Positions 20,106 through 30,890 of a DNA stretch of 64,000 bases are shown here, piece by piece. The first letter of the stretch is position 1; every line of letters starts with the position of its first letter. Source of the stretch: Strigamia acuminata (Eukaryota > Arthropoda > Chilopoda > Geophilomorpha > Linotaeniidae); NCBI GenBank assembly GCA_949358305.1, contig OX442319.1, positions 13,578,001-13,642,000 on the forward strand. The letters are read 5' to 3'. The notes beneath the pieces are model-generated. The model was given only the letters and a program-made list of their open reading frames with translations, had not been told where the DNA came from and made no database searches. A program made the position numbers and the translations under genes.

Positions 20106-20407
20106 CGTAATCTGCGAGATATATCCCAATTGTTACGGTGCATCTGCAATGCAAGGATTGCAAAAGTTGCACAGGATTGCACGCAATTATTGAACATTAA
20201 TTTCGTTTGGTTTTTATCTTATCTTATCAACAGCCAATTATAGTGGTTTTATTGCTAATATTATTAAATAAATCAAAGCAGAATCAAGTGATTATTATGC
20301 GTATAAGCTTTTTAGTATTATTAATCCACTACTTGTTTTTGGGATTTTAGCCTAACACGAGCCCAATTACTGGGCTTAATTTGCCTGATATGATTGTTTC
20401 GAGTACG

Positions 20408-20535
20408 TATGTCTGTGGACAAAAAGCCATTGAGATTTAATGGCATTGACGTCATTGAATCTCAATGGATTTTGATGCCAACTGGTTGATAGTGTCAAAG
20501 CACTAATGGGTGGTTCATTTTTGTCCAAGGATATA
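20408..20535. mobile_element. Short Tc1-like MITE remnant
   Basis: Inverted ends contain TGTGGACAAAAA and TTTTTGTCCAAGG. Its middle (CAATGGATTTTGATGCCA) closely matches the MITE at 26613-26779 (CAATGGATTTTTATGCCA), so both belong to one family. It lies 300 bp after the optineurin-like stop codon. Confidence 0.55.
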
Positions 20536-20796
20536 CCAATTTCGTGAATAATAAGTTCAGAAATACGTGGGAATATGGTGAATAAAATGGCCAATTGAAA
20601 TTGTTGTGTTTTATTCATGAGTATATTCTTGGTTTTATTTCACTGTACTTTGCTTTTGTCAATAAAACATTCGTTTGAACATCTGACTGAATCTTTTCTT
20701 CTTTTGTGATCGGCTGGATTAACCGACTTTCGGAAACCCGGAATTCTGTTTCTCGGTGGTGAGTGTTAGCAGAGCACTCACTCTGAATAAAACATA

Positions 20797-21089
20797 CCGT
20801 ATTTTACCGAATAAGAGTCGCCCTCGAATTGTAGCCGCCTTCGAATTGTAGCCGCCATCGAATTGTAGCCGACATCGAATTGTGGCCGCCCTCGAATAGT
20901 AGTCGTGGCCGAGATAGGCGACTTGATATAAGAGCCGCCGTCGAATAGTAGCCGCGGCTATATACGTTCAATGAACGTAATAGTAAGATATTGGCCACTA
21001 TTTAAAATAAGAGCCGCCCCCGAATTAAAGCCGCAGCTCAAAGTGGCAGTTTTGAATAAGAGCCGCGGCTCTTATTTGGTAAAATACGG
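20797..21089. mobile_element. MITE with CCGTATTTTACC termini and TA duplication
   Basis: Starts CCGTATTTTACC after TA and ends GGTAAAATACGG before TA, a perfect 12-bp inverted terminus with a TA duplication. The inside carries 18-21-bp direct repeats of the form CGAATTGTAGCCGCC in several copies. No ORF. A Tc1/mariner-type transposase is the likely mobiliser. Confidence 0.75.
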
Positions 21090-21397
21090 TACGAAGAAAT
21101 GCTTAATCAAAGTAAAACAGGGAACACAGTAAACTAACCACAGTGTCATGTGACTGGCATCTTATACAAAGAACAAATATGCTATTATAATAATTATTCA
21201 CTGGACATTACTGTAAGAACAAATCCTTTATCAAGAAAACATAAGATAAGGAAAATGGCACTATTTTAGTGTTTATTCCTAACATTGAGGTCAGGTCATG
21301 TCAGGTTTGGTCAGGTCAGGTTAACGTCACTTCCGTTGGTAAAAAGGCATTGCTGAAATGAACCAACTTTTGGGTATGCATGCTCCTGACTGTTGTA

Positions 21398-24300
21398 TCA
21401 TGGTGTGTGTAAATTCATAATCATTTCGCATATTAGAGCGAAGAAAGACAGGAAAATTGCACTCATCAGGAGTGTGACCAGTCCAATTACTTTGCCAAAG
21501 GAAACTGGATTGAATGGATTGTCCCAGCATGTTTGCCATGCAGGAAAAAAACGTTTGTATTCAAGTGATAAAATTCCACATTGCTTCAGTAATAAAACTC
21601 TACATCGATAGAAAATCATGACTTAGGTGGGTATTATCATAACTGTATTACCCCACTTTGGAGGGTTTGCTTTAAAATCGGAAGTCTGTCTATACTCAAA
21701 ACCACTCCAACGTTGATCTATTTCAGCCGGTTTACGCCTACCTGTGTACTGTGTTCTACTACGCGGAAAAGTAGTTCTGTGTCAAAGCATCATCTTTGAC
21801 AATGTTGGTAATCGAGCACAATGTCTGGAGTTCGATTACAATTCTGGTGTTTTGGACTACACCAGTGAAATAGATCAACGTTGGGGTGGTTTTGAGTATA
21901 GTGTGCCGGATTATTTGAATCGGAATCTTTAAAGTACCATTAACGATCCCGTAATACCTAGCACAGGATTGACATTAGAGAGTTTGCGGGATGCATTTTT
22001 CCCTTACAGTTAAACACTATACGGTATAAAAATAGTGTAAGGGAAAAATGATAAATTAAGATTTTGCGGGCTGCACTTTTTCCTGATCACTACACTATTT
22101 CAGCCAACTTTTGACAGTTAGTAATTTTGGGCCAAAAAATTTAATTTGGGGACGTAAATGTGCTAATTTCCGCATAAAATTCCATTATTATGCCTATAAA
22201 GTATGGTTTTGGGCCTAAAATTCAATTTTGGGCCTCACTTATCATTCAATCTACATAATTGTGACTGTGATGTGTTTGATCGGGACAACAAAATAATCGC
22301 CATTTGCAATGGGCGGAGCTAACAATATAGTGTTCTCAATTCTGATTGGCTGCGCTATATTTTAATTTAGTGTTGAAAACGATACACTAAAGATTTTTCC
22401 CTTACGATATGGCACTAAAATAGTGTAACGTAGAGAAAAATAAGGGAAAAATGCATCCCGCAACCTCTCTAATAGCTGGTGCTGCCGTAGTTGTGCAAGA
22501 CCGGTATTTTCCAGCAGAAATTTGGCTTTTGTCGCATGCTGTAGAAAGGATTGGCCAATCAGATCCCCAGTTCTCGTCAGACTCGCATTCTAGGGCATGT
22601 CCTCCAAAGCCGGGTAGTGCGATACAGTTTTTGTACACAGTGGAAAAGGCATTTACTTGTAATCGAAATATTCCCCGTAAGCAAATTCCCTCGAATAACC
22701 TATTGACACAGTTTCTCTTCTCACATATTCAGGTGCCACAATGAAACTGCAATTCCTATTGATTAACTCTTGAATGTCCAGCAATGCAGATAGAAATCCA
22801 AACTTGCCGCCATAAACTGTGTCTAGCCCATGGATTGACGTATTGGCTCGCACCACGCTTTGAGCTACATATGGCGGGCTCTAGTAACATTAGATGTTCT
22901 GTAAACACAAAATAAGACATTGGGAAATTATCATATACCTTGAAAATCTCTAGTAAGTGAGAGCCTTTCAAAACGACAGGCAGGAAGCTTGTTTCTTCAA
23001 TCATATGTTTAAGTGAACGAAATGGAGCCGTTGTGTCTACTGTTGCAAGAAGAGAAGTCAAGATAGATGTGTAACTAACTATTAGCAATAATGAAAAAAA
23101 GATGTAGACTCCTAAAAAGATTCTCAAGGATTTGAATGGTAAGCGAACTAAATGTCCTAAATGGAATGAGAAACAAACAATTTCAGTTTGCTGCACTTAT
23201 TCTTTTTAATGCAGTGGTGGATTTGCCAATGGGCCCACTAGGCATGTGATGCAATTCTGTAGCCATAAGAAAAGTTGAAGGAGTACGGCTTAACAGGGCT
23301 GCACTGGGAACAAATTTATTGCCGGGAAATCTGGGTGTCATGAAGGTTGTTACAGGTCCACCATCACCATATTGCCACACTTTCTAGGACATGGTGTACA
23401 ATTTGCGTTCGACTAGATCTGGCGATCTGATTGGTTGGTTCTAGGTTATCAGCCAATTGGACCGTATTGTACGCTATGCCCTAGAAAGTGCAGCAATATG
23501 ATCCTCTACTGGGCATCACAGTGGTGAATAGGGAGAAAGCAAGACCCTTGCAAAGCAAGACTGGTTTCGTTGGTGTCCTCAAGTCGACTTACTGTATCTC
23601 TCTTCTTTTCCCTTACTGGATTAGTCTACCCCATGGTAGACTCATCTGGGGGCCATTGGTCGGTGAGTGTCAGTGACTCATAGTCAGCCTTGATAAGCTA
23701 AGATAGGTGGTCACAGAAAGTATACTACCTAAAGCCAAAGGAATAACAGCGTACACCCTCCAGTGCAGCACTGCGTAAAGCCGAAGGCATACTGCAATAA
23801 AACCTGCTTAAAGCTAAAGGTGTACTGCAAGAAAGTCTGCATAAAGCCGAACGTATACTGCAATAAGGCCTGCGTAAAGCCGAAGGTATACTGCAATAAG
23901 GCCTGCGTAAAGCCGAAGGTATACTGCAATAAGGCCTGCGTAAAGCCGATGGTATACTAATGTGTCCTGATAAGTATCACACACTTTTATGCAGTAGGAG
24001 TGAGAATGCCTGGGGCCTAAATACACCACTGCCTTAATGGTTTACTTAATTATGTATACCTTGTAAGAAGACAATTGGCCAGCAAAGGAAGAGTTCATTA
24101 ATGAAATTTAGGTGCCAATGAGTACACTGCTTAGTTGTTGATGCATGATTTGCAAATGTTTTAACTAGAATAACCATCAAGCTAATTGCAAATATGAAAA
24201 TCCAGATTTCAGTGCTGCACGGTTGGAAATAGAAACTGAAATTCCATTCATGCTGATCTTCTTTTCGTATTAGAATCTTAGTCGTCACGGGATACAATTG

Positions 24301-26834
24301 TGGTGAAAAGTTTACATCCTCACCTCTTTGACTGGTTATGGTAATTCCAGAAGAAATATCAGCTATCTAAACAAATTATGGATAAAGTCAAATGTCGTAG
24401 TGCAATTTTGAACTAAAATCTATTCATCGACTAATTCTCATTGGCTGACTGCTTTGCCCGTGTGTTGAACTGTTGATACAAATGGTACTATTGCAGCCAA
24501 TAAGAACAGAGGATTATGCAAAGGGTCGGTCTGTTGGTCAGACAGTCTTGAATGACCAGCAACACAATCGGTTACGCTATCACCGTAGGTGCTTGTGCGA
24601 AAGAAACGATAGCATTGTAATGGCAATGAGAGGCCAGGTCGCTCTCAAGTCTGATGGCTGTGCTGCAAGGCACTGCAGGGTGAAACTTATTCTGACCATG
24701 ATGCTCTTGTGGTCAACAATTGTCCTGGGTTGGCTTGCTGCAAGGCAACCCAACAACGAAGGCAATAACATGGTGAATCCTCAACCCCTAGACTACCCCG
24801 GCAATAAAGATTAGATTATCAATCCCAAACTGTGTGTTCTCTGTGTTGTTATTTCGTCCAAACACTTCGTGGCCCTCCAGAGATCAGCATCGGGTACCCG
24901 TACCCGTAACCGTAACCGTTCCAGATCTCCCAAGACTAACGGTTACGTGTCGGGTAGGTTTTTTCTACGCTCACAACGTGGTGCTAACATCGTACTTTGT
25001 ACTATAAAAATGTTAGCGCCATGTTGCGAATTATCACAACACCAAATCACAAATCGACTAGACCCGTCCAAGTCGGACGATTTAATGTTTTTGCGATCTA
25101 TGCTTCATTCGCAAAAGCAAAAACAGTTAAAACACTCGACGTGATTGCGATCGGGTATGGGTACGGGTAGGGTAGGGTATATACGGGTACGGGTAGGGTA
25201 GGGTATGGGTAAGAAATTTTAAGGGGGGACGGGTAACGGGCGGGTAACGGGTAGAACTTTTATGCCAATGCTGATCTCTGTGGCCCTCCCCCGATTACCG
25301 AGATGTCGGATCGCCGCTCACATTTTTTTTGATGCACGAGGAAGCCGGCAGTAAATTTGCCCGCTGACCAATGAGAATTAGTGAATTTTATGGGTGGATA
25401 GTTTTTTATTTTAAATTAATACCTCTTGTGTCAGATCACCCATCAGTCCTGTCCAGGATCCATTGACTAAGATTCCAAATTGAGGTTGTTGGCATGGAGT
25501 TATATTAAGGCTTATGTTGAATATTGATGTAAAGATGTTAAAAATGTTTCCAAAATAACCTCCAACTGCCAGTGATTTATTCACAGTTGATAATATAACA
25601 ACTGGTGGAAACTAAATAAAATAATGATTTAGAAATTAGTGTTGAATAAAGTTCACCGGAGTCTATACAAACATGAAAAACTGTAACTCTTATTGGTTTT
25701 TGTAAATATAGGCTTGTGTTGTTAGATTGAATGGTTCTAACCTTTCATTTCAATATATTAAATTAATAAAATATACAAAAAAATTAATACTTTCTACTCA
25801 ACTCACAGACTGATTCCCACAACTCAAATGCAACAAAAAAATTTTTCCTTGATTACTAGTTTTGTCAATTTTCCATTTGTACTCCAAATAATGAATTTCT
25901 CTCTGCAACGCACATAAAAACGCAGTTAAAATGTGTTTATAGTTTTATTAAATTAGAAACCACTTAGTTTTATTCGCTTTATGCATACTTTTTCAAATTC
26001 TAGGGTATCTATGAAGTTATCTACAAGTACTGCTTTAATAAGTTGATAGATTAAAAATTAAAATTCACACGCAACCTACTTTTATTGGCGATTAAACTAA
26101 CCATAGAGCAGCCACCAACATCCGACTCTAAACTTTGTACAATGTGACAAGTGCAGCATGCTATATCAATAATAATTATAATAAATATATTATAAAAATT
26201 TAATTATAATTGTAAATAAATAATTAATATAGTTTAATTCAATAAATAGGACAGGAAATTATGTCATTTTTGTTTTAAAATTGAAGTAAAAAAAGATTGA
26301 TTTTCTTGTAAAGGTCAGCTATTTTTACAAGAAAATCATCGCTTCATTGAACAATATCGGTGATTTTTTGAAAATCCGCCAGGATAAGCGCCGAGGTTCA
26401 AATAGGCACCTGGGGAAGTCCGGTCCAAAAAATAAAGAAGTGTCCGGGCCGCAATTTGAAGCTTTACGGTAACATATTTAAACGGCAGCCGATTTGTATA
26501 GTCCAATTTGTATTTAATATCATAATACCATTAATAATTAATTCTATTGATACAAATCTTTTTGAGAGATTACAAACTTAATCATTGAAAACTTAATTCA
26601 AAATTAGATTAACAGTCGTGGACAAAAAGAACTTCCCTGCAGTTTAGCTGACATCATTATTTGGCTGGCCTAATACTGGGTCACCATTGATGTCATTAAA
26701 TCTCAATGGATTTTTATGCCACCCGGTAGATAAACTTAAAACAGCTAAACCGCAGGAAAGTTTTTTTTGTTTACGACTGTACTAATGAACTCACGTATGA
26801 AAAGTGTAATGCTTAAAACCAAGAGAAAAAACAT
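21398..26834 (-). CDS. Ionotropic receptor (divergent iGluR-family channel)
   Basis: Eight exons join in phase on the minus strand: 26834-26795, 26160-26102, 25902-25807, 25611-25423, 24366-24060, 23156-22939, 22880-22657, 21599-21398 (444 aa). Exon 1 encodes a signal-like MFFLLVLSITLFI. The S1 ligand lobe spans about 80-170, with GDLTQEIADISSGITIT and R142 at the usual ligand-arginine position. M1 is at about 179-197 and the pore loop at about 216-230. M3 carries the channel signature SYTSILTSLLA (258-268). S2 follows, and M4 is at about 415-435. There is no large amino-terminal domain, as in divergent chemosensory IRs of protostomes. The 58-bp intron 22938-22881 resolves an apparent frameshift between S2 segments. 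The first two exons are short and least certain. All introns are GT-AG. Confidence 0.85.
21693..21898. mobile_element. Tc1/mariner-type MITE (TACTC termini)
   Basis: About 34-bp inverted ends with one mismatch: TACTCAAAACCACTCCAACG on the left mirrors the right end, with TA on both sides. It lies in the last intron of the ionotropic receptor gene. It shares its terminal TACTC with the MITE at 27110-27527. Confidence 0.75.
21974..22474. mobile_element. MITE, about 500 bp, GAGAGGTTGCGGGATGCA ends
   Basis: Left ATTAGAGAGTTTGCGGGATG mirrors right CATCCCGCAACCTCTCTAAT, and the match continues through GCATTTTTCCCTTA. Internal dyads such as CACTAT/ATAGTG repeat the terminal GGGAAAAAT motif. It is located in the last intron of the receptor gene. 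No ORF. Confidence 0.7.
23368..23500. mobile_element. Small MITE (133 bp)
   Basis: Left end CATATTGCCACACTTTCTAG mirrors right end CTAGAAAGTGCAGCAATATG. Inverted ends of about 35 bp with around five mismatches. It lies in the intron between pore and M3 exons of the receptor gene. Confidence 0.65.
23745..23955. repeat. 33-bp tandem repeat, open in frame on both strands
   Basis: About six to seven copies of a 33-bp unit containing GTATACTGCAATAAGGCCTG. The unit length is a multiple of three, so it reads as an 11-residue repeat (YCNKACVKPKV) without stops on the plus strand and is also open on the minus strand. It is intronic in the receptor gene, so coding use is doubtful. Confidence 0.8.
24460..24816 (+). 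repeat. Dispersed repeat with AATAAA end, partly shared with 57.8-57.9 kb
   Basis: The segment from about 24710 to 24815 (GCTGCAAGGCAACCCAAC, then CAATAAAGATTA) resembles the reverse complement of 57835-57930. Both end in a GCAATAAAGATTA block. The translated remnants also look alike (LAARQPN and a later QPL). Probably a repeat family with a transcribed origin; type unknown. Confidence 0.45.
24878..25280. mobile_element. hAT-type MITE with 8-bp target duplication
   Basis: Termini CAGAGATCAGCATCGG and the mirrored right end CAGAGATCAGCATTGG are flanked by the perfect 8-bp duplication TGGCCCTC (24870-24877 and 25281-25288). Eight-base duplication plus CAG termini is the hAT hallmark. Subterminal DNA carries telomere-like GGGTAC/GGGTAACG runs in inverted order. 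No transposase ORF. It lies in a receptor intron. Confidence 0.85.
26613..26779. mobile_element. Tc1-like MITE
   Basis: Left end CAGTCGTGGACAAAAAGAAC mirrors right GTTTTTTTTGTTTACGACTG. The body matches the element at 20408-20535. It lies 16 nt from the splice donor of the first receptor exon. Confidence 0.7.
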
Positions 26835-27109
26835 AGCTATCAAAGTGAAGAGGAAACACCAGCAGTTATGAGTGAAGTTGCTGCACACTTAAAAGTGACA
26901 TTTCTAATTGAAAGTTGATAAACAGTTTCCAATAGGCATACCTGCTCAAGCTGGCTTGTAATTATCCGCACGCAAGCAAATAAGTGCTCAATTTTGAGCA
27001 TGCACAAAAATAATCATTTGGTTTCCTAGCTACCACAAGTGTAAACAGTTATTAATAAGTGCTTAGAATTCACATGCTGGGAACCGTTACAAAGATTGAT
27101 GTTCGGTTA

Positions 27110-27527
27110 TACTCTTGTTCGACTCAAAAGGGTGCCCTTCTCCCATTGGCCGAGCCGCATTACTCCTACCTCAAGTTTGTATTACTACCACGAGGAGAAG
27201 TAGTTTTTATTTTTATTATGTTTTGTGATTGCTATTACCATTTACGTTGATATAATTTTGATTATTTTTATAAAGAAATGTTATTTCCTTTTCGGAAATA
27301 ACATTTCTGTGCACATATAACTGAAAAACTCATGTTTGTTCTGTTTATCGATTATTTTGTCTGGAAGAAAAAAAATTTGAATTTTTGGCCATTGCCTAGG
27401 CAATCGATTACAATATCTGTACATTGTAATGCATTTCTGGTGTTTGGGTCTACATTTTTGGATGACTACACCAGTGATACGGCTCGGCCAATGGGAGAAG
27501 GGCACCCTCTTGAGTCGAACAAGAGTA
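27110..27527. mobile_element. Tc1/mariner-type MITE with about 50-bp inverted ends
   Basis: TACTCTTGTTCGACTCAA... at the left is mirrored at the right, and the match extends through GGGTGCCCTTCTCCCATTGG, with TA on both sides. An internal perfect hairpin sits at about 27276-27308 (AAATGTTATTTCC / GGAAATAACATTT). The giant element begins 11 bp after its right end. Confidence 0.8.
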
Positions 27528-27538
27528 TAGTTTGTTAA

Positions 27539-28996
27539 CCTTTTCGCGGATTGGCTTCCGCGAAATCCGCATTTCGGGGGTGACTATTCTGGGAATTCCG
27601 GGTGGACCATACTCTTCCGAAAAATGTCCGGGGTGGTGTTGGGAGTGTCGATAGACTGTTTTGTGTCAAGGTTGCCAATTTTCATTTAAGTATTGGAAGG
27701 TTCATTTCTGTGCATTCTCATATATTTTTTTCACAGGAGCAACGAGGCGCGATGAAGGGGGATCAAGCGAGAGTGAATAAAATAAACTCGTTTTTGTCTC
27801 AAATGCGCGTTTGCGTTTGTAAATTTGGTTGTCTTGCAACGCGGTGGCGCGTTTGAGTTTCGTGTTGCGATACAAACACGCACGGGTGCGTATTGGAGTC
27901 GTAAACGACTTTCTGTCGCAATGCGATCGCGTATTTGACAAATTTCTGCAGATTTTTGCCAATATTTGACAATTTTCAGACAAATTTCAATTAATTTTAG
28001 AAATTTTTGAGAGATTTCAATAAAAGTTTGAGGAATTTCTTATGCTGACGCTAAAATGCCAAAAGGAGTCTTAACTCAGAAGAGCACTTTTCCGACCACT
28101 TAGGTGTCGGAAAAGCCCTTCCAAAGGTCGCAAAACGTGCTCTACGCGTTTTTTGACACTAGAACGGTCGAAAACGAGTCTAAAACTGCTAAGCTGGCGC
28201 CTGTAACTTGGCGCATTCGCTGGGTCGCTCGAAAATGAGATTCGAGCGAACCGAAACCTATGAGAGAAACGCGCCGGCGGAAATATTCGTTTTTACCAAT
28301 GAATACTTAATAAATCTTCATGGGAATTTAATCCCAATCTACTGTAGGCTTAGGAACCTTGAATACCAAATAAAAACAAAGGAGCAAAGACGGGAAACAA
28401 AGAACAAGGGCCCGACGCCCGTAAATCACCAAAATGGCTATCTGCCAGACACGCTAGTGGCCTTGAGCCACTTCTAACTTCGTTTTCGAGGTCGTGGGTC
28501 TCGAAAACGACTAAACCGAGTGGTGGGAACGATTCCCCGAGGTCTTTTTAGTCAATGTCGCCCAAAACCCGAATCAACAAGCTAACTTTCAACGAGAAAC
28601 GAAGACTGGAGCCGAATGCGGTGATAAGCGCTCATTCCAGACTCGTGTAAGCGATCTCCGCTTAAAGCCAGTTGCTCTGAGCAGACGACGCAATCGCTTA
28701 CCAAGGAAAAAGACGGGTTTATGGGCTCAAAACCCGACGAAACACTTAAACAGGATCCAGAAATTACCAAGCGAGTTGGTAAGCTAAACTAAAACTGTAA
28801 AATAAGTTGGGGACTTGGTAAAATGCGAGTCTCTCAAACTTTTGTTGCGTCCTGCTCGCAACACGCGCGATGTACGCGCGTGGCCGCGTGTTGAACGTGC
28901 GCACTACGCGCAAGAACCGTACAAACCGAGGTAAAACGAATTAAACACATATCTAATGCAAAAACAATTATTAAATACATCATTCTTGTTGCTGTT
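27539..28996. other. Left region of giant element
   Basis: Unique compared with the rest of the copy and repeated in copy 2 at 42615-44072. It has no convincing gene. It contains small hairpins, for example CTTTTCCGAC/GTCGGAAAAG (about 28085-28115) and TCGTTTTCGAG/CTCGAAAACGA (about 28487-28517). Confidence 0.6.
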
Positions 28997-29941
28997 TGCA
29001 AACTTGCAAAACTTGCACCGAATTTGGGCAATTTTTTACAAATTTCAGCAGATTTTTGTCTATATTTGACAAATTTCAGCAGATTTCCTCAATCCTCAAA
29101 CATTTGCTGATATTTCTCAAACATTTTCTAAAATTAATTGAAATCTGTCTGAAATTTGTCTTGAATGTGTCAAATATTGTCAAAAATCCGTGGAAATTTG
29201 TCAAATACTGGCAAAAATCCATGTAAATTTGTCAAAAATTGCCATAATTTGGTGCAAATTGTGTTAGATATTGGAAAAATTTATTTTAACGCTTCCAACG
29301 CGCCAGTAAATCGCGCGTGCACACGCGTGGATTTTTCGTCATAGTTGGATGCGCGCAAACCTCACGTAACTTGCGCCAAAATTTGGCAATTTTTGACAAA
29401 TTTCAGCAGATTTTTGCCAGTATTTGACAAATTTCCACTGATTTTTGACAATATTTGACCCAACAACTGCGCCACGTTCCAGGCGCCGGTTTAGGCATTT
29501 TAGACCCGTTTTAGACCGTTTTAGATGGCGAAAACGTTCTCTCCATCATTTTCTACCCCTGGGTGAGGTTTTCAGCGTTCATGATTGATGAAAAAGCTGT
29601 TTTCTAACTAGCTGTCCCATTGCTAGTTTTGGCGTCAGGTTTTAGCAACTTTCCAATCCGACTCTGTCGTCTGCACGACCTCCAAGACCGTTTTAGGGTT
29701 AATTTGAGTCAAATAATTCATTCTGGGGGTTGTTTTGGGTTTTTTACAAGTGTGTTTTTGTAGTTTTTATTGGTTTCAAACATTGTCAATTCTTTATACA
29801 AGTGTAACTTTCATTTCTCTGTATTTTGAGAACTTTGCATTGCAGCAAAGTTCATTTCTTGCCCCTTAATTATTGTGTAATTGTTGGTTTTCAAGCCCGT
29901 TTTTTAACAATAACTTTATTTGAAGTGCCTATTGTTTCAGT

Positions 29942-30166
29942 CACGTGCTTCCACGTGCCTTTTATTGTTGAGCAATTTCTTGGGCAGTTGCGCTCCTGTT
30001 GCTAGCATTGCCGCGCGTTCTCCGCGCGTGTACTCGCGCGTTTCGCATCACACACATTCGGGTTCAATGGCCTATCGCGGCGGCACATTGTGTGGCATAG
30101 CGCGGCACGTTGCAATTACGTGACGTGGCACGTTGCTGTTACGTGACGCGATAGCCAGTATTTAAG
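29942..30166 (+). promoter_or_regulatory. Promoter-like block pointing into the palindrome
   Basis: Two CACGTG E-boxes (29942-29947, 29952-29957), two TTACGTGACG CRE/E-box-like sites (30116-30125, 30139-30148) and a TATTTAAG TATA-like box (30159-30166) followed by GC-rich then AT-rich DNA. The mirrored block in the right arm (about 35425-35655, minus) would fire towards it. Function is inferred only. Confidence 0.4.
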
Positions 30167-30242
30167 CAGGGGATTCCATCATCGTTTACACAAATGCGCA
30201 TTGCAACGTGGAGGCGCATTCGAGTCCTTTTCCCAAGCGAAA

Positions 30243-30890
30243 TTTGTCCTTTTTCAACGCGAAATCGTATGCGATTCGCTTTCGAATCGAATACGAGTTT
30301 TGTCCTTTTTCAACGCGAAATCGTATGCGATTCGCTTTCGAATCGAATGCGAATTTTGCCCTTCTTCAACGCGAAATCGTATTCGACTCGCTTTCGAGTC
30401 GGATGCGAATTTTGCCCTTCTTCAACGCGAAATCGTATTCGACTCGCTTTCGAGTCGAATGCGAATTTTTCCCTTCTTCAACGCGAAATCGTATTCGACT
30501 CGCTTTCGAGTCGAATGCGAATTTTGCCCTTCTTCAACGCGAAATCGTATTCGACTCGTTTTCGAGTCGAGTACGAATTTTGCCCTTCTTCAAAGCGAAA
30601 TCGTATTCGACTCGTTTTCGAGTCGAATGCGAATTCGTATTCGACTCGTTTTCGAGTCGAGTACGAATTTTGCCCTTCTTCAACGCGAAATCGTATTCGA
30701 CTCGTTTTCGAGTCGAATGCGAATTTTGCCCTTCTTCAACGCGAAATCGTATTCGACTCGTTTTCGAGTCGAATGCGAATTTTGCCCTTCTTCAACGCGA
30801 AATCGTATTCGACTCGTTTTCGAGTCGAATGCGAATTTTGCCCTTCTTCAACGCGAAATCGTATTCGACTCGTTTTCGAGTCGAATACGA
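30243..30890 (+). repeat. 56-bp hairpin-forming tandem array (left)
   Basis: About eleven units of 56 bp. Each contains CCCTTCTTCAACGCGAAATC followed by the dyad ATTCGACTCG-TTTT-CGAGTCGAAT. The GC/CpG-rich composition lacks stop codons, so all three plus frames stay open for over 230 codons. These frames are a by-product of the repeat. Copy 2: 45319-45966. Confidence 0.85.

Larger units (their letters stand above)
28997..30890 (+). repeat. Left inverted arm of the foldback
   Basis: Nearly mirrors 34671-36620. It begins with about 30-bp repeats around TTTGACAAATTTCAGCAG, continues through a CpG-rich block with CACGTG and TTACGTGACG motifs, and ends in a 56-bp hairpin array. Same sequence at 44073-45966 in copy 2. 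Confidence 0.85.

Noticed and set aside
23183-23380. 65-codon minus-strand frame between pore and M3 exons of the receptor
   Set aside because: The flanking exons splice directly in phase (LQ-G-HLVRLP), leaving no room for it; partly inside a MITE.
27602-28477. Frames of 84-93 codons at the left end of the giant element as a transposase remnant
   Set aside because: No piggyBac transposase motif or DDD-type acidic pattern could be seen; too short.
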